Source: Novosphingobium sp. (lineage in GTDB: Bacteria > Pseudomonadota > Alphaproteobacteria > Sphingomonadales > Sphingomonadaceae). From it: a stretch of DNA of 64,000 nucleotides. Position numbers and translations under genes: made by a program. Below the pieces are notes generated by a model. The model saw only the letters and a list, made by a program, of their open reading frames with translations, did no database searches and was not told the DNA's origin. The DNA lies in assembly GCF_024642085.1 (NCBI RefSeq), contig NZ_JAHEBV010000005.1:1-64000 (forward strand), written 5' to 3'. Below, piece by piece: positions 27,033 through 37,449 of the stretch. Each line of letters begins with the position of its first letter. Position 1 is the stretch's first letter.

Positions 27033-29150
27033 ATGAACGAGCGAATTGAAAAAAGCGGATTGAAGGTCGATGGGGCGCTGGCCGCTTTTATAGATACCAA
27101 GGTCCTGGCTCCGCTGGGCAAGGATCCGGCGGCATTTTGGCAGGGTTTTGCCAACTTACTTGACGCTTTCGCCCCGCAGAACGCTGCGCTGCTGGCCAAG
27201 CGGGATGCGTTGCAGGCTGAAATCGACGCATGGCATGAGGCGCGCGCCGGCAAGCCGATAGCTATGGGCGAATACAAGGCGTTCCTGACCCAGATCGGCT
27301 ATCTGGTGGCGGAGCCTGCTCCCTTTGAAATCGGAACCCAAAACGTCGACCGTGAAATTGCCGGCATGGCAGGCCCTCAACTGGTCGTTCCGGTGCTAAA
27401 TGCCCGCTTCCTGCTGAACGCCGCTAATGCGCGTTGGGGCAGTCTGTACGATGCCTATTATGGCACAGATGCGCTCGATGCCGCGCCAGCCAGACCGGGC
27501 AGCTATGATCCGGTGCGCGGTGCCGCGGTTATTGCGGCAGCGCGCGCCTTTCTAGACCTGTCGGTTCCGCTTGACGGATTAAGCTGGACCGATTGGGACG
27601 GCGAAGGTGTGCCGCCGCTGCGCGATCCCGGACATTTTTGCGGACACCGTCCGGGCGGGCTGCTGCTGGCTCACCATGGGTTGCACATCGAACTTGTGAT
27701 GGATCGCAATCATCCGATCGGCAAGACCGACCGCGCCGGGATCGCAGATGTCGTGCTGGAATCGGCGCTGACGACCATTTGCGATCTGGAGGATTCGGTC
27801 GCTGCCGTCGATGCGGCGGACAAACTGGCCGCCTATCGCAACTGGCTAGGCGTGATCCGGGGCGATCTCACCGATACATTTACCAAGGACGGGCGGACCC
27901 TGACCCGTACCCTGGCGGATGATCGCCGCTGGACCGGGCGTGACGGTGACGATTTGACCTTGCCGGGTCGCAGCCTGCTGTTTGTGCGCAACGTGGGTCA
28001 CTTGATGACCAATCCGGCGATTCTGCTCACGGACGGCAGCGAAGTGCCCGAAGGGATAATGGACGCGGTAATCACCAGCGCAATCGGCGCGCACGACGTA
28101 AAGGGCCTGGGCAAGCACCGTAACAGCCGCGAAGGCAGTATCTATATCGTAAAGCCCAAGATGCACGGGCCCGAGGAAGCCGCCTTCACCAACGCGCTGT
28201 TCGATGCTGTCGAAGATTTGATCGGCTTGCCACGCCACGCCGTAAAGGTTGGGGTGATGGACGAAGAACGCCGCACCAGTACGAATCTGGCCGCGTGCAT
28301 CCACGCAGTGAAAGACCGGATTGTTTTCATCAACACCGGCTTCCTCGATCGTACAGGGGACGAAATCCACACCTCGATGCGGGCCGGACCGATGATTCGC
28401 AAGGGCGAGATGAAGCAGAGCGTCTGGATTGCCGCCTATGAAGCGCGCAACGTACAGATCGGGCTAGCGTGCGGACTATCAGGCAAGGCGCAGATCGGCA
28501 AAGGCATGTGGGCAGCGCCGGACATGATGCACGACATGATGATCCAGAAGATAGGCCATCCGCGTGCGGGTGCAAACACGGCCTGGGTGCCATCGCCAAC
28601 GGCTGCGACCCTGCATGCAATGCATTATCATCAGGTGGGCGTATTTGACGTCCAGCGCGATCTCGCGGCGAAGCCTGTTCCGGCGCTCGAAGCATTGCTG
28701 GAGGTGCCTCTCGCTATCGGCCGTAACTTTTCGCAGGACGAGGTGCGTGAGGAACTGGACAACAATGCCCAGGGGCTGCTGGGCTATGTCGTGCGCTGGG
28801 TAAATCAGGGCGTTGGCTGCTCTAAGGTTCCCGACATCAACGACGTGGGCCTGATGGAAGACCGTGCAACCTTGCGCATTTCATCCCAACACATCGCCAA
28901 TTGGCTGCTTCATGGGGTGTGCACCGAAGCGCAAGTCATGGATTCGCTGCGCCGCATGGCTGCCAAGGTAGATGCCCAAAACGCGAACGATCCGGCCTAC
29001 GTTTCGCTCATTGGCAATGAGGACGGCCCGGCTTTCCGTGCCGCGTGTGATCTGGTGTTCAAGGGTGTCAGTCAGCCCAGCGGCTATACCGAGCCATTGC
29101 TGCATCAATGGCGGACGGTCTGGAAAAGCAGCTCGGGTTTGCAAAGCTAG
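27033..29150 (+). CDS. glcB: Malate synthase G
   Basis: Condenses glyoxylate with acetyl-CoA to malate, in the glyoxylate bypass or glycolate use. 705 residues, close to the usual 720 of the monomeric G form. Seen: [27 protein letters not shown] near 125-150, [82 protein letters not shown] and [24 protein letters not shown]. No isocitrate lyase gene is in the window. It is divergent from the ast cluster with about 156 bp between; no operator was recognised there. Confidence 0.97.
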   Translation: MNERIEKSGLKVDGALAAFIDTKVLAPLGKDPAAFWQGFANLLDAFAPQNAALLAKRDALQAEIDAWHEARAGKPIAMGEYKAFLTQIGYLVAEPAPFEIGTQNVDREIAGMAGPQLVVPVLNARFLLNAANARWGSLYDAYYGTDALDAAPARPGSYDPVRGAAVIAAARAFLDLSVPLDGLSWTDWDGEGVPPLRDPGHFCGHRPGGLLLAHHGLHIELVMDRNHPIGKTDRAGIADVVLESALTTICDLEDSVAAVDAADKLAAYRNWLGVIRGDLTDTFTKDGRTLTRTLADDRRWTGRDGDDLTLPGRSLLFVRNVGHLMTNPAILLTDGSEVPEGIMDAVITSAIGAHDVKGLGKHRNSREGSIYIVKPKMHGPEEAAFTNALFDAVEDLIGLPRHAVKVGVMDEERRTSTNLAACIHAVKDRIVFINTGFLDRTGDEIHTSMRAGPMIRKGEMKQSVWIAAYEARNVQIGLACGLSGKAQIGKGMWAAPDMMHDMMIQKIGHPRAGANTAWVPSPTAATLHAMHYHQVGVFDVQRDLAAKPVPALEALLEVPLAIGRNFSQDEVREELDNNAQGLLGYVVRWVNQGVGCSKVPDINDVGLMEDRATLRISSQHIANWLLHGVCTEAQVMDSLRRMAAKVDAQNANDPAYVSLIGNEDGPAFRAACDLVFKGVSQPSGYTEPLLHQWRTVWKSSSGLQS

Positions 29151-29222
29151 AGGGTTAACCTTGCGATAATCGGTGCTTGCTAGGTTCGCCCCGAAAATCA
29201 CGATTTTACCGGATCACCCAGC

Positions 29223-29627
29223 TTGTCCAGCAACCGCGAAAGCAGAAAAAGACTGATGCTGCGTGCCAGACTGCGCAATCAGGATGGGACGTGCGATGCG
29301 CAGATTGTCGATGCATCATCGCGCGGGCTGTCGATGACGTCACAGCAGGTGCCCGCTCGCGGCGAAATCGTGGAAGTTGTACTTGATCGAACCGTACTGA
29401 TTGGTCAGGTTCGGTGGTGCCGTGGGAACCGGTTTGGCGTGGTACTGCAGCAGCGAATTGATGTGTCTTCTCTCCACAGCGGAGTGATACGGACCCTGCC
29501 AAGCGCAGGTGACACGGTCAGCCATGCCCCGGCGCAGCGTTTTGCATTGACCGACATCCTGTTTTTTGCAGCCGGTATTTTGGCCGCAGCTGCATTCTTG
29601 TTCCAGGCTTACCGCAACTGGATGTAG
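29223..29627 (+). CDS. PilZ-domain protein with C-terminal membrane segment
   Basis: 134 residues. The c-di-GMP-binding PilZ pattern is present: RLMLR (RxxxR) near the N-terminus and DASSRG (D-x-S-x-x-G) about 20 residues on, followed by strands such as IVEVVLDRTVLIGQVRWCRGNRFGVVL. A single hydrophobic segment near the end (ILFFAAGILAAAAFLFQAY) should anchor it to the inner membrane. The only start that includes all of it is TTG 29223; ATG at about 29256 is an alternative but would remove part of the arm before RxxxR. Convergent with rsmA. Confidence 0.8.
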   Translation: MSSNRESRKRLMLRARLRNQDGTCDAQIVDASSRGLSMTSQQVPARGEIVEVVLDRTVLIGQVRWCRGNRFGVVLQQRIDVSSLHSGVIRTLPSAGDTVSHAPAQRFALTDILFFAAGILAAAAFLFQAYRNWM

Positions 29628-29658
29628 AAGGCCTTCGAAAGCGTGGGGGCCGCACCGG

Positions 29659-30480
29659 TCAGGGCTTGGACAGAACCTGAGCAATTGCTACAAAGTCTTC
29701 CACACTAAGTGTCTCAGCGCGCCTTTGCGCATCGATCCCCAGTTTTTCCAATGCAGCAAGAGCGCCCGGCAGACCTTTAAGGCTTTGTCGGAGCATTTTG
29801 CGCCGTTGACCAAAGGCTGCCTCGGTAACGCGCTCCAGTATGCGCGCATTAACACCGTCAGGCATGGCCGCAGGTGTCGCGTGGACCACCGCGCTCATCA
29901 CCTTGGGCGGGGGAGTGAAGGCGCTGCGATGAACCTTCATCGCTATTTTTACATTGGCGCGCCATTGCGCCAAAATGGCCAGCCGGCCGAATGCGGTGGA
30001 ATCGGTGGCGGCAATAATCCGCTGTGCCACTTCCAGCTGGAACATCAAAGTCAGCGATGCCCAGCGCGGTGGCCAATCCTGGCCGCCCATCCACCCGACA
30101 AACAGCGCCGTGCCGACATTGTAAGGCAGGTTGGACACCACATGAAATGGCCCGGAAAGTCCGTGGTCAACTCTGGTCGCATCACCCTCGATCACGCGCA
30201 GCTGGCCGGGAAATGCCTCTGCCAGTTCAGCCAGCGCGGGCAGACAGCGCCGGTCCATTTCGATCGCAGTTACTACAGCTCCGGCGCGCAACAGGGCGCG
30301 GGTCAGGCCGCCAGGCCCCGGACCGACTTCCAAGACCTGCTGGCCAGCAAGATCGCCTGGTATGGCCGCAATCCGGTCCAACAAGTGCTCGTCGAACAGG
30401 AAATTCTGCCCAAGTGCTTTCGACGCCGCCAAGTCATAACGGGCGATAACTTCGCGCAAGGGAGGCAGAGACGGCGTCAT
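29659..30480 (-). CDS. rsmA: 16S rRNA dimethyladenosine transferase
   Basis: RsmA (KsgA) dimethylates two adjacent adenines near the 3' end of 16S rRNA (A1518/A1519) during small-subunit assembly. 273 residues with [24 protein letters not shown], AdoMet motif [15 protein letters not shown], acidic IEMDRR, catalytic [11 protein letters not shown] and the C-terminal RNA-binding helices ([16 protein letters not shown]). It is the last gene of the lptD-surA-pdxA-rsmA operon, 25 bp after pdxA. Confidence 0.97.
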   Translation of the reverse strand: MTPSLPPLREVIARYDLAASKALGQNFLFDEHLLDRIAAIPGDLAGQQVLEVGPGPGGLTRALLRAGAVVTAIEMDRRCLPALAELAEAFPGQLRVIEGDATRVDHGLSGPFHVVSNLPYNVGTALFVGWMGGQDWPPRWASLTLMFQLEVAQRIIAATDSTAFGRLAILAQWRANVKIAMKVHRSAFTPPPKVMSAVVHATPAAMPDGVNARILERVTEAAFGQRRKMLRQSLKGLPGALAALEKLGIDAQRRAETLSVEDFVAIAQVLSKP

Positions 30481-30505
30481 GCGGGCGCCTTAGACGCACC
30501 CGGCA

Positions 30506-31510
30506 TTAATTACCAAATCGCCGTGCCGCGCACTCGCCGGCCATGCGGATAGCCGCGATCATTGCGCCGGCATCGGCTTGCCCTTTACCAGCAATTCCGA
30601 AGGCGGTCCCGTGATCGGGGCTGGTGCGGATAATAGGCAAGCCGAGAGTCACATTCACACCCTGATCGAAATCGAGCGCCTTTAGCGGAATGAGCGCCTG
30701 ATCGTGGTACATGCACAACGCGACATCGAAGGTTTCGCGCTGGCGCGGGGCGAACAAGCCATCAGCGGAAAATGGGCCTTCAATAAGGATCCCTTCGGCG
30801 CACAAGCGTTCTATCGCAGGGACGATCATCTGGGCTTCTTGATTCCCCATGCGGCCTTCTTCGCCGGCATGGGGATTGAGTGCGGCGACCGCTATGCGAG
30901 GTGCAGCGATACCGAAATCTCGCATCAACGCCATCGCGACGATGCGGCCCTTTCGTTCGATCAAGGCTTCGCTCAGCGCGGCGGCAACCTGATCCAGAGC
31001 GATGTGGACGGTCAGCGGAACGGTGCGCAGGTTGGGGCCAGCAAGCATCATGACCGCATCACCGGGATCGACATCGCAAGCCTCTGCGACGAATTCCGTC
31101 TGGCCCGGATGGGTGAAGCCAACTTCGGCCAAGCGCGCCTTATGAACAGGTGCGGTGACCACGCCGTCCGCGCCGCCTTCAACGGCGAGTCGCGTCGCTT
31201 CGCCAAGTGAAGCCAAGGCCAGGCGCGCACCATCCCGGTCAGGATGGCCGGGCGTGTATTCGCCATCCGCGCCGGCCAGCACCGGCAAGGCACGATCATA
31301 GCAATCAAGAGCTTCGGACGGATGAAATATCTGCACAACAGGCACCATCAGCCCACGCGTCCGTGCTGCGGCGCCCAGCAGATCAGCGCCGCCGGCCACG
31401 AAAAACGGGGAAAGTCCGTTTTCCTCTCGCTTTGCCCAGGCCTCGGCGATTAATTCAGGCCCCACGCCCGCCGGATCGCCCAACGATACAGCGAGCGGGG
31501 CAGCCTCCAT
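30506..31510 (-). CDS. pdxA: 4-hydroxythreonine-4-phosphate dehydrogenase
   Basis: Pyridoxal phosphate synthesis (DXP-dependent route): oxidises 4-phosphohydroxy-threonine, giving the aminoacetone partner for PdxJ. 334 residues with LAVSLGDPAGVGPELIAEAW at the start, metal-binding His in FTHPGQTEFVAE, ALNPHAGEEGRMG and the C-terminal CMYHDQALIPLKALDFDQGVNVTLGLP and RTSPDHGTAFGIAGKG. Overlaps the surA stop by 1 nt, so translation is coupled. Confidence 0.97.
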   Translation of the reverse strand: MEAAPLAVSLGDPAGVGPELIAEAWAKREENGLSPFFVAGGADLLGAAARTRGLMVPVVQIFHPSEALDCYDRALPVLAGADGEYTPGHPDRDGARLALASLGEATRLAVEGGADGVVTAPVHKARLAEVGFTHPGQTEFVAEACDVDPGDAVMMLAGPNLRTVPLTVHIALDQVAAALSEALIERKGRIVAMALMRDFGIAAPRIAVAALNPHAGEEGRMGNQEAQMIVPAIERLCAEGILIEGPFSADGLFAPRQRETFDVALCMYHDQALIPLKALDFDQGVNVTLGLPIIRTSPDHGTAFGIAGKGQADAGAMIAAIRMAGECAARRFGN

Positions 31511-32856
31511 CAGTCGTAGTCGATGATCGCGTCGCGACGCAGGTCGCGCAAATAGGTCTGGGCGCGCTTGTTGACGCGCTCATCCTCGATCTGGGCCTGG
31601 ACTTCGTCAAAATTGGGCTCAGCCGACGATTTGGGATCGTCCCGGCCACACAGCATCAATACGCGCACGCCCTCTTCGATCGAACCAAAAGGCGGCGTGG
31701 TTTCGCCGAGTGACAACGCCAGCACCATGTTCTGAAGCTGAGCCGGCAGGTCCCGCGCCTTCATCTGGTCGTTAGTAACGACATCAGCACCAAGGCCAGC
31801 GGCAATCGCATCGACCGTGCCGCAGCCACGTGCGGCTTGCATAGCATCGGCGAATTGCTTGGCCTTTGCTGTTGCTTGTGTCTGGGTCGTGCCTTTGGCG
31901 AAGTTGATCGATACCTGCTTGAGGCTGAGTACCGCGTCGCGCGGATCGGCGGTCAAGACCTGGCGTTTGTCTATTTCGAGCAGGATCGAAAACCCACCGC
32001 GGGTTTCAATCGGTCCGACTAGCTGGCCAGGCGTAAGGGTTTGCAGCGCTGTGCCCAGTTCAGCTGGTAACTGCCCTAGGCGAATCCAGCCAAGATCGCC
32101 GCCGACAGCCGCAGTAGAGGCTTCAGAATACTGGCGGGCATAGCCTTGAAACGAACCGCCTTGCTTAAGCTGTTCGACAATCTTCTTGGCGTTTTCAAAT
32201 ACCGCTGGCTTGTTTTCCTCGGTCGCCGACAGGAAGATTTCACCTACCCGGTATTCTTCGGTGCCTTTGGATTCCTGCAACCGCTTGATCACGTCGCGGA
32301 CTTCTTCCTCGGAAACATTCACGAAGGGCTGCACGTTGCGGCGAAGGAGACGCTGCCATGACAACTCGCCGCGAATCTGCCGCTTCAACGATGCAGGGGA
32401 TGAACCTATCTTGTAAAGATATGCATCCATCGCCTTGATATCTTGACCAAAACTCTGGCTCGCAACTCTTGCATAGCTTTGATCAACTTCGGCCTGGTCG
32501 ATGGACACGTCCTGGATCTTTGCCTCTTGAATCTGAAGAGTTTCGTCCATCAGATTGCGCATCACCTGCAGCTTGAGCCGCTGCAATTCCTCGTCGCCAA
32601 TCTTGTTGCCGCTGGCGTTGACGATGAGCGCCACGCGCTGATCTACGTCGGTTCCCGTGATAACCTCTCCGTTGATAACCACCTTTGCCTTGCGGTTGTT
32701 GGGATCTTCCTTGGCGAAGAACTGGGGGTTGGTTGGAAGGTTGAGCGCGCCGGACGCGTCCTGCGCCCGAACGGTGCCGCCCATAGCAAGAGCGGTGCCG
32801 ACTAGCGGCAGCAACGACATGCGGACGTGATTACGAAGGGACGAAGTCAGTTTCAC
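31510..32856 (-). CDS. surA: Periplasmic chaperone / peptidyl-prolyl isomerase SurA
   Basis: Periplasmic chaperone for outer-membrane proteins, LptD among them. 448 residues: signal region MSLLPLVGTALAMGGTVRAQ, the SurA N domain (AKVVINGEVITGTDVDQRVALI, RLKLQVMRNLMDETLQIQEAK), and a parvulin domain (EYRVGEIFLSATEENKPAVFENAKKIVEQL, ARQYSEASTAAVGGDLGWIRLGQLPAEL, GPIETRGGFSILLEID) at about 205-300. A second, weaker parvulin-like segment follows. The start is GTG 32856, or the internal ATG 32820 just before the signal core. It follows lptD in the standard envelope operon. Confidence 0.94.
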   Translation of the reverse strand: MKLTSSLRNHVRMSLLPLVGTALAMGGTVRAQDASGALNLPTNPQFFAKEDPNNRKAKVVINGEVITGTDVDQRVALIVNASGNKIGDEELQRLKLQVMRNLMDETLQIQEAKIQDVSIDQAEVDQSYARVASQSFGQDIKAMDAYLYKIGSSPASLKRQIRGELSWQRLLRRNVQPFVNVSEEEVRDVIKRLQESKGTEEYRVGEIFLSATEENKPAVFENAKKIVEQLKQGGSFQGYARQYSEASTAAVGGDLGWIRLGQLPAELGTALQTLTPGQLVGPIETRGGFSILLEIDKRQVLTADPRDAVLSLKQVSINFAKGTTQTQATAKAKQFADAMQAARGCGTVDAIAAGLGADVVTNDQMKARDLPAQLQNMVLALSLGETTPPFGSIEEGVRVLMLCGRDDPKSSAEPNFDEVQAQIEDERVNKRAQTYLRDLRRDAIIDYD

Positions 32857-33018
32857 CGTGTTCCAATTCCCATATGCGGCAGGCCCTTGCCCGCCAGATC
32901 TGCCGCGCGCCTTGCGGCCGGGCGGCTTAACCCAAGCTGAGCATTGCCGGCAGACGCAGCCTGCTGTCGGGGCGGATAGCGCACTTGGCCATGGCTGCCA
33001 ATGCGCGGCGTAACGCTA

Positions 33019-35298
33019 TCAACGGAAGCCCAGATTGCGCAGGGCAAAGTGAATCTCGAAGGTGTTGCCCTTGCGCGCGTCACCCGTAGCGACATAGTCG
33101 CGGCGCCAGGTGAAATCGAGTTCGAGGCAATCGTCCTGATATGCAACGCCCAGCCGGGTACGAACAGGCTGGAAACCATCCGCGCCGATGGCGCTAGGAT
33201 CCTCGTTGGTGCTGGTCAGATCGATCACTCCAGATCCGAACACCGACCAGTACCGGGCAAACCCCACCCGGCCAGCAAAACGCACTTCCTCGCGATCGCG
33301 CAAGTCCTCGATTCCCGAGGTAACATTCCGGTTCAGCCGCAGGTAGCCAACCTCGGCATAAGTGCGGCTGGATCCGATCGCGGCGTCAAACTCGTTCCGG
33401 CGCACCGCGAGGTTATCTTTGTCGAGCCGGTAACGGTGAGTGAACTTGACGAAGTCCTTGAACCGGACTTCGGTTCGCCCGACAACGTCAGAAACCCGGT
33501 TTGACAGACCGGTTCCGTCAGGCAGCAAGGTCGGACGGCTGGTCAAGCGATAGGACTGACCGATAGTTGCGTTGATGCGCCAGTTGGGTCGTTCCCAAAA
33601 CCAGTCGAGCCCGTAAGTAAATCGCATCCCGTCCTCGACCCGGTCGTAACCGGCAAATCGGTTCAGTGCGAAAAGGTTTGAATCCTCCAGATCGATCGCC
33701 CGGGCATCCTCGTTCGGGACTGACAAGTTGGCGAGCGCCGGACTGGCAACGATCTGGAAGCGCGGCGTAAGTATCTGCGTACCGCCAAGAAAATCCCCCA
33801 CCAGCGGCCATTTGATGTCCATCGCTGCCGCGCCGACGGCGCGTGAGTGCCAACCGGGATTGCCGCGATAAACCGCAGTTGAAGTCAGGCCGGTATCTTG
33901 CGTGTGATAGACATCGCCGCGTAGCAAGGTGGTGAAAGTTACTTCCTGGCCCCATGGGGTCAGCCGCCGCATGTCCCACCGCGCGCTGGCAAACGCGCGC
34001 TGCGTATCCTGTCCGCTGGTTCGTGTGATGGCCAGCGAGTTAAGCTGAAGTTCGACCTTGCCGCCCAGGATCGGATTGGCCAGCCGCTGCCTGTAATCCA
34101 TCACCGGCAGCGCAATCGGAACTTGTCCTTGCGCTTCGCCCACGCGCAAAGTTTGGGTCGCCCAACCGGCTAGCGACAGGTAACTGTTTTCGTCCACCCG
34201 CTCGAGATCAATCATCGAGCGCAGCCGGTCGTCACGGCTAATGTCGTAGCGGCGCAGGAAAGTGCGGTCGGATGCCAACCGCCCCGAAAAGGTCAGGCTC
34301 CAGTATGGATCAAACTGAAACTTGCCATTGGCACCGATGTAGCCGCGAAAATCCTTCTGGCTGGTTGCTAGCGGGCTGCCAATCGGGATGCGGGACCCGT
34401 AGGTCGCATATCCAGTTATCTGGAATGCGCCGGTATCTGCCAGCTGCCGGTATTTTGCTGAAACCATCGGCGCCGCCTTGGTGTAGACATAGCCCGATAG
34501 GGCCAGATCCTTGTTAGGCGCCAGGCGTTGATACCAGGTGTTGACAAACTCAATCCCGTTGGACGTCGAGTAGCGCACATCAGGGACCAGCAGGCCGTTG
34601 ATTGGTCGACCGTCAGTAGCAAGCACCAGGCCGGGAAGCGGCAGCAGTTTGGCGCCGAAAAGTTCGAGCCGCGCCCCGGTAAAGCGCACCTTCTTCAAAT
34701 CCGGGTCGTAAACCACTCGCTGCGACGTGATTCGCCAGCTCGGGTTCTTGGGGCACCCTTTTTCATCTTCCACCGCGCAGGCCGAATAGGCAGCGTTGCT
34801 GAGATAGATTTTCCCATCCGGTCCGCGCTCACCCTTCTGGGCGGCCAACCGGCCGCCTTCGCGCAAGGCCAGCAGCATGTTTTCCATGGCGCCGGTCTTG
34901 AACTCGTCGGTCAGTTCGAGTCGGTCGGAGAACAGCTGGTTGCCGTCCTGGTCGACAAAACGGATGTTCCCGGTTGCGATAATCTGGCCGGATTTGCGAT
35001 TCCAGGTGACCTGATCAGAGCGCACCGATTGCTCGCCGCGGCGCAGGATAACGTTGCCGAAGGCAGTCACCGTATCGCCGTTGCTATCGTAACTGACGCC
35101 GTCCGCTTCGAAGGCAACGGGACCGGTGTTGGCGGTTTGGGCCGCGGCAGGCTGGGCAACCGGTGCGCTGGCCGCGTCCTGCGCCCGTGCCGCAAGCGGC
35201 TGAGCAGCAATGGTCAACACCAGCGCCAACGCACCAAAGCGGCAGCCGCAACGCGGCGCAGGAAAACGTGGCAGCAACAGCTGCGGAGCGGGGAGCAT
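33019..35298 (-). CDS. lptD: LPS-assembly outer-membrane protein LptD
   Basis: Outer-membrane barrel that, with LptE, inserts lipopolysaccharide into the outer leaflet. 759 residues from ATG 35298. Signal CRFGALALVLTIAAQPLAARAQ, then the OstA/LptA-like N-terminal jellyroll (FEADGVSYDSNGDTVTAFGNVILRRGEQSVRSDQVTWNRKSGQI) and a long barrel ending ...HFALRNLGFR with a terminal aromatic-basic motif. The upstream open frame (to 35454) has no signal-like start and is rejected. It heads lptD-surA-pdxA-rsmA; 162 bp separate it from surA with nothing recognised. Confidence 0.95.
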   Translation of the reverse strand: MLPAPQLLLPRFPAPRCGCRFGALALVLTIAAQPLAARAQDAASAPVAQPAAAQTANTGPVAFEADGVSYDSNGDTVTAFGNVILRRGEQSVRSDQVTWNRKSGQIIATGNIRFVDQDGNQLFSDRLELTDEFKTGAMENMLLALREGGRLAAQKGERGPDGKIYLSNAAYSACAVEDEKGCPKNPSWRITSQRVVYDPDLKKVRFTGARLELFGAKLLPLPGLVLATDGRPINGLLVPDVRYSTSNGIEFVNTWYQRLAPNKDLALSGYVYTKAAPMVSAKYRQLADTGAFQITGYATYGSRIPIGSPLATSQKDFRGYIGANGKFQFDPYWSLTFSGRLASDRTFLRRYDISRDDRLRSMIDLERVDENSYLSLAGWATQTLRVGEAQGQVPIALPVMDYRQRLANPILGGKVELQLNSLAITRTSGQDTQRAFASARWDMRRLTPWGQEVTFTTLLRGDVYHTQDTGLTSTAVYRGNPGWHSRAVGAAAMDIKWPLVGDFLGGTQILTPRFQIVASPALANLSVPNEDARAIDLEDSNLFALNRFAGYDRVEDGMRFTYGLDWFWERPNWRINATIGQSYRLTSRPTLLPDGTGLSNRVSDVVGRTEVRFKDFVKFTHRYRLDKDNLAVRRNEFDAAIGSSRTYAEVGYLRLNRNVTSGIEDLRDREEVRFAGRVGFARYWSVFGSGVIDLTSTNEDPSAIGADGFQPVRTRLGVAYQDDCLELDFTWRRDYVATGDARKGNTFEIHFALRNLGFR

Positions 35299-35395
35299 GG
35301 CTTGCCTATCGCATTGCCCGCGCCTAACTGCAATCCACGCCAACCATTTGCCGTCACGCTTTGTCGCACGGCAGCATCGATCCCTGGGAGCCCAC

Positions 35396-36859
35396 ATGAA
35401 AATCGAGTTCGTTCCTGCCCTTGGCGATGCAGCCAGCGGCCCGGTTATCCGCATTGTAGATCAGGATTCGCTTCCACCCGAACTTGAGCCCGCCTTGATC
35501 GAAGGCGCGCGGGCGGCGCGGTTTTCGGGCAAGGTCGGTCAGCTGTTTGAAGGTTTCGTTGCGCGCAATGGAACAGTGGCCCGGGTCGTTCTGGCCGGAG
35601 CAGGTGATAGCAAGGCAAAGGATCGTCAGGCTGCGCTGGAAAAGGCTGGGGCCGCAATCAGCGCGAAGTATGTCGCCTCGGGCGAAACCGCTGTGACCTT
35701 AGATTTTGCAGGCAGCGCTCATACAGCAACCGAAGTTGCCGCGGTTCTGCTTGGTGCACGGCTGCGCGCTTGGCGCTATGACATATACCGGACCAAATTG
35801 GCGGAGGATCAGAAGGCCCGCCTTGAAACAATCCGGGTCGCAGGTGCTCCTTTAGGGACTGAAGATGCCTGGTCTACAGAGTCCGCCCTGGCTGACGGCG
35901 TTGAACTGACCCGTGAACTGGTCACCGAACCGGCAAACGTGATCTACCCTGAAAGTTTTGTCGCGCGTGTTTCTGCCAGGCTTGAGGGCACCGGGATTAA
36001 GGTTCGGGTGCTTGACGATACGGAAATGGCTACACTTGGAATGGGCGCATTGCTGGGGGTTGCGCAGGGCTCGGTACGACCGGCCCGCATTATGGCTATG
36101 GAATGGAATGGCGCCGCCGCCGGCCAGCGCCCCACTGCCTTTGTTGGGAAAGGCGTGACGTTTGATACCGGCGGGATCAGCCTGAAGCCGGCTGCCGGTA
36201 TGGAAGATATGAAATGGGATATGGGCGGTGCCGGCGCGGTAGCCGGGGCCATGCTCGCCTTGGCCAAACGCAAGGCAAAGGCCAATGTGGTCGGTATCTG
36301 CGGACTGGTTGAAAATATGCCAGACGGCAAGGCGCAGCGCCCTGGCGATGTTGTCACTTCAATGTCGGGCCAAACGATTGAGGTCATCAATACTGATGCT
36401 GAAGGTCGGCTGGTGCTATGTGACGCGATTACCTGGACCCAGCAGCAATATGATCCCACCGCGATCGTCGATCTGGCGACGCTGACTGGCGCAATGGTGA
36501 TTTCGCTGGGCAACGAACACGCCGGGATTTTTTCGAACGATGAAGCTCTTGCTGCCAGGTTGCTGTCCGCGGGCGATGCATCTGGCGACAAGCTGTGGCG
36601 CATGCCACTCGGTGCGGCCTACGACAAGCTGATCGACAGCCCCATTGCCGACATCAAAAACGTAGGCCCGCGCGAAGGCGGATCCATAACGGCCGCACAG
36701 TTCATCCAGCGCTTTGTCGACAAGGACCGCCCGTGGGCGCATCTCGATATCGCTGGGATGGTATGGGCGGGCAAGCCCGGGGCGACCTGGGAGAAGGGCG
36801 CGACCGGGTACGGTGTGCGGGTGCTTGACCGCTACGTGCGCGACAATCTGGAAAGCTGA
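35396..36859 (+). CDS. pepA: Leucyl aminopeptidase
   Basis: Cytosolic hexameric di-metal M17 aminopeptidase that removes N-terminal residues from peptides; also known to bind DNA in E. coli. 487 residues from ATG 35396 ([15 protein letters not shown]). The catalytic half shows [29 protein letters not shown], the signature [10 protein letters not shown], and [16 protein letters not shown]. It is divergent from lptD and followed 2 bp later by DUF2256 and holC, so the three form one unit. Confidence 0.97.
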   Translation: MKIEFVPALGDAASGPVIRIVDQDSLPPELEPALIEGARAARFSGKVGQLFEGFVARNGTVARVVLAGAGDSKAKDRQAALEKAGAAISAKYVASGETAVTLDFAGSAHTATEVAAVLLGARLRAWRYDIYRTKLAEDQKARLETIRVAGAPLGTEDAWSTESALADGVELTRELVTEPANVIYPESFVARVSARLEGTGIKVRVLDDTEMATLGMGALLGVAQGSVRPARIMAMEWNGAAAGQRPTAFVGKGVTFDTGGISLKPAAGMEDMKWDMGGAGAVAGAMLALAKRKAKANVVGICGLVENMPDGKAQRPGDVVTSMSGQTIEVINTDAEGRLVLCDAITWTQQQYDPTAIVDLATLTGAMVISLGNEHAGIFSNDEALAARLLSAGDASGDKLWRMPLGAAYDKLIDSPIADIKNVGPREGGSITAAQFIQRFVDKDRPWAHLDIAGMVWAGKPGATWEKGATGYGVRVLDRYVRDNLES

Positions 36860-36861
36860 CT

Positions 36862-37011
36862 ATGGGCGGCATGCGGCGCAAGGCAGATTTGCCGAGCAAG
36901 GTTTGCCTCGCCTGCAACCGGCCGTTTACCTGGCGCAAGAAATGGGAGCGCGACTGGGATCAGGTACGCTATTGTTCGGATCGCTGCCGCGGTTCCAGGG
37001 GTAAAGCGTGA
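36862..37011 (+). CDS. DUF2256 zinc-ribbon-like small protein
   Basis: A 49-residue gene below the size most gene finders list. Translation begins [20 protein letters not shown], then [21 protein letters not shown] and CRGSRGKA. The pattern C-x2-C ... C-x3-C (VCLACNRPF and YCSDRC) is the hallmark of DUF2256, with a probable bound zinc. Function unknown. The start lies 2 bp after pepA and the stop overlaps the holC start (TGATG), which supports real translation. Confidence 0.88.
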   Translation: MGGMRRKADLPSKVCLACNRPFTWRKKWERDWDQVRYCSDRCRGSRGKA

Positions 37012-37445
37012 TGCAGGTTGATTTCTACCAGCTTAGCCGTGATCCGGCGGAGACGGCGCTGGTCTCGCTGGCAGCAAAGGTGCTGGGCAGCGGGCAAAGG
37101 TTGTTGGTGGTGGCGCAGGATGCAATCCTGCGCCAGCGCATCAGTGAGTCCTTGTGGGAGCGCAACTACAGCTTCCTGGCAAATGGTTCTGCCGGGACCG
37201 TTCACGATGCGCGCCAACCGATTCTGCTTTCGAACACGGTCGAGCCGGTCAACGCTGCGCGTTTTGTAGCTTTCGCCGATGGAAAATGGCGAGACGAGGG
37301 GCTGGCGTTCGACCGCGTATTTTTGCTGTTCGATGCTGCCACGATCGACGATGCCCGTGCCACTTGGCGCAGTCTTGACGCGCGCGAGGGCGTTGAACGC
37401 CGCTATTGGCGGCAGGAACAGGGCAATTGGGTCCAGGCGGCTTAG
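37011..37445 (+). CDS. holC: DNA polymerase III chi subunit
   Basis: HolC links the clamp loader to single-strand-binding protein during replication. 144 residues beginning [34 protein letters not shown], with the P-loop-like fold of chi and the C-terminal FVAFADGKWRDEGLAFDRVFLLFDAATIDDARATWRSL, both typical. ATG 37011 overlaps the upstream stop by 1 nt; GTG 37008 one codon earlier is also possible. pepA next to holC is common in alphaproteobacteria. Confidence 0.92.
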   Translation: MQVDFYQLSRDPAETALVSLAAKVLGSGQRLLVVAQDAILRQRISESLWERNYSFLANGSAGTVHDARQPILLSNTVEPVNAARFVAFADGKWRDEGLAFDRVFLLFDAATIDDARATWRSLDAREGVERRYWRQEQGNWVQAA

Positions 37446-37449
37446 TCGC

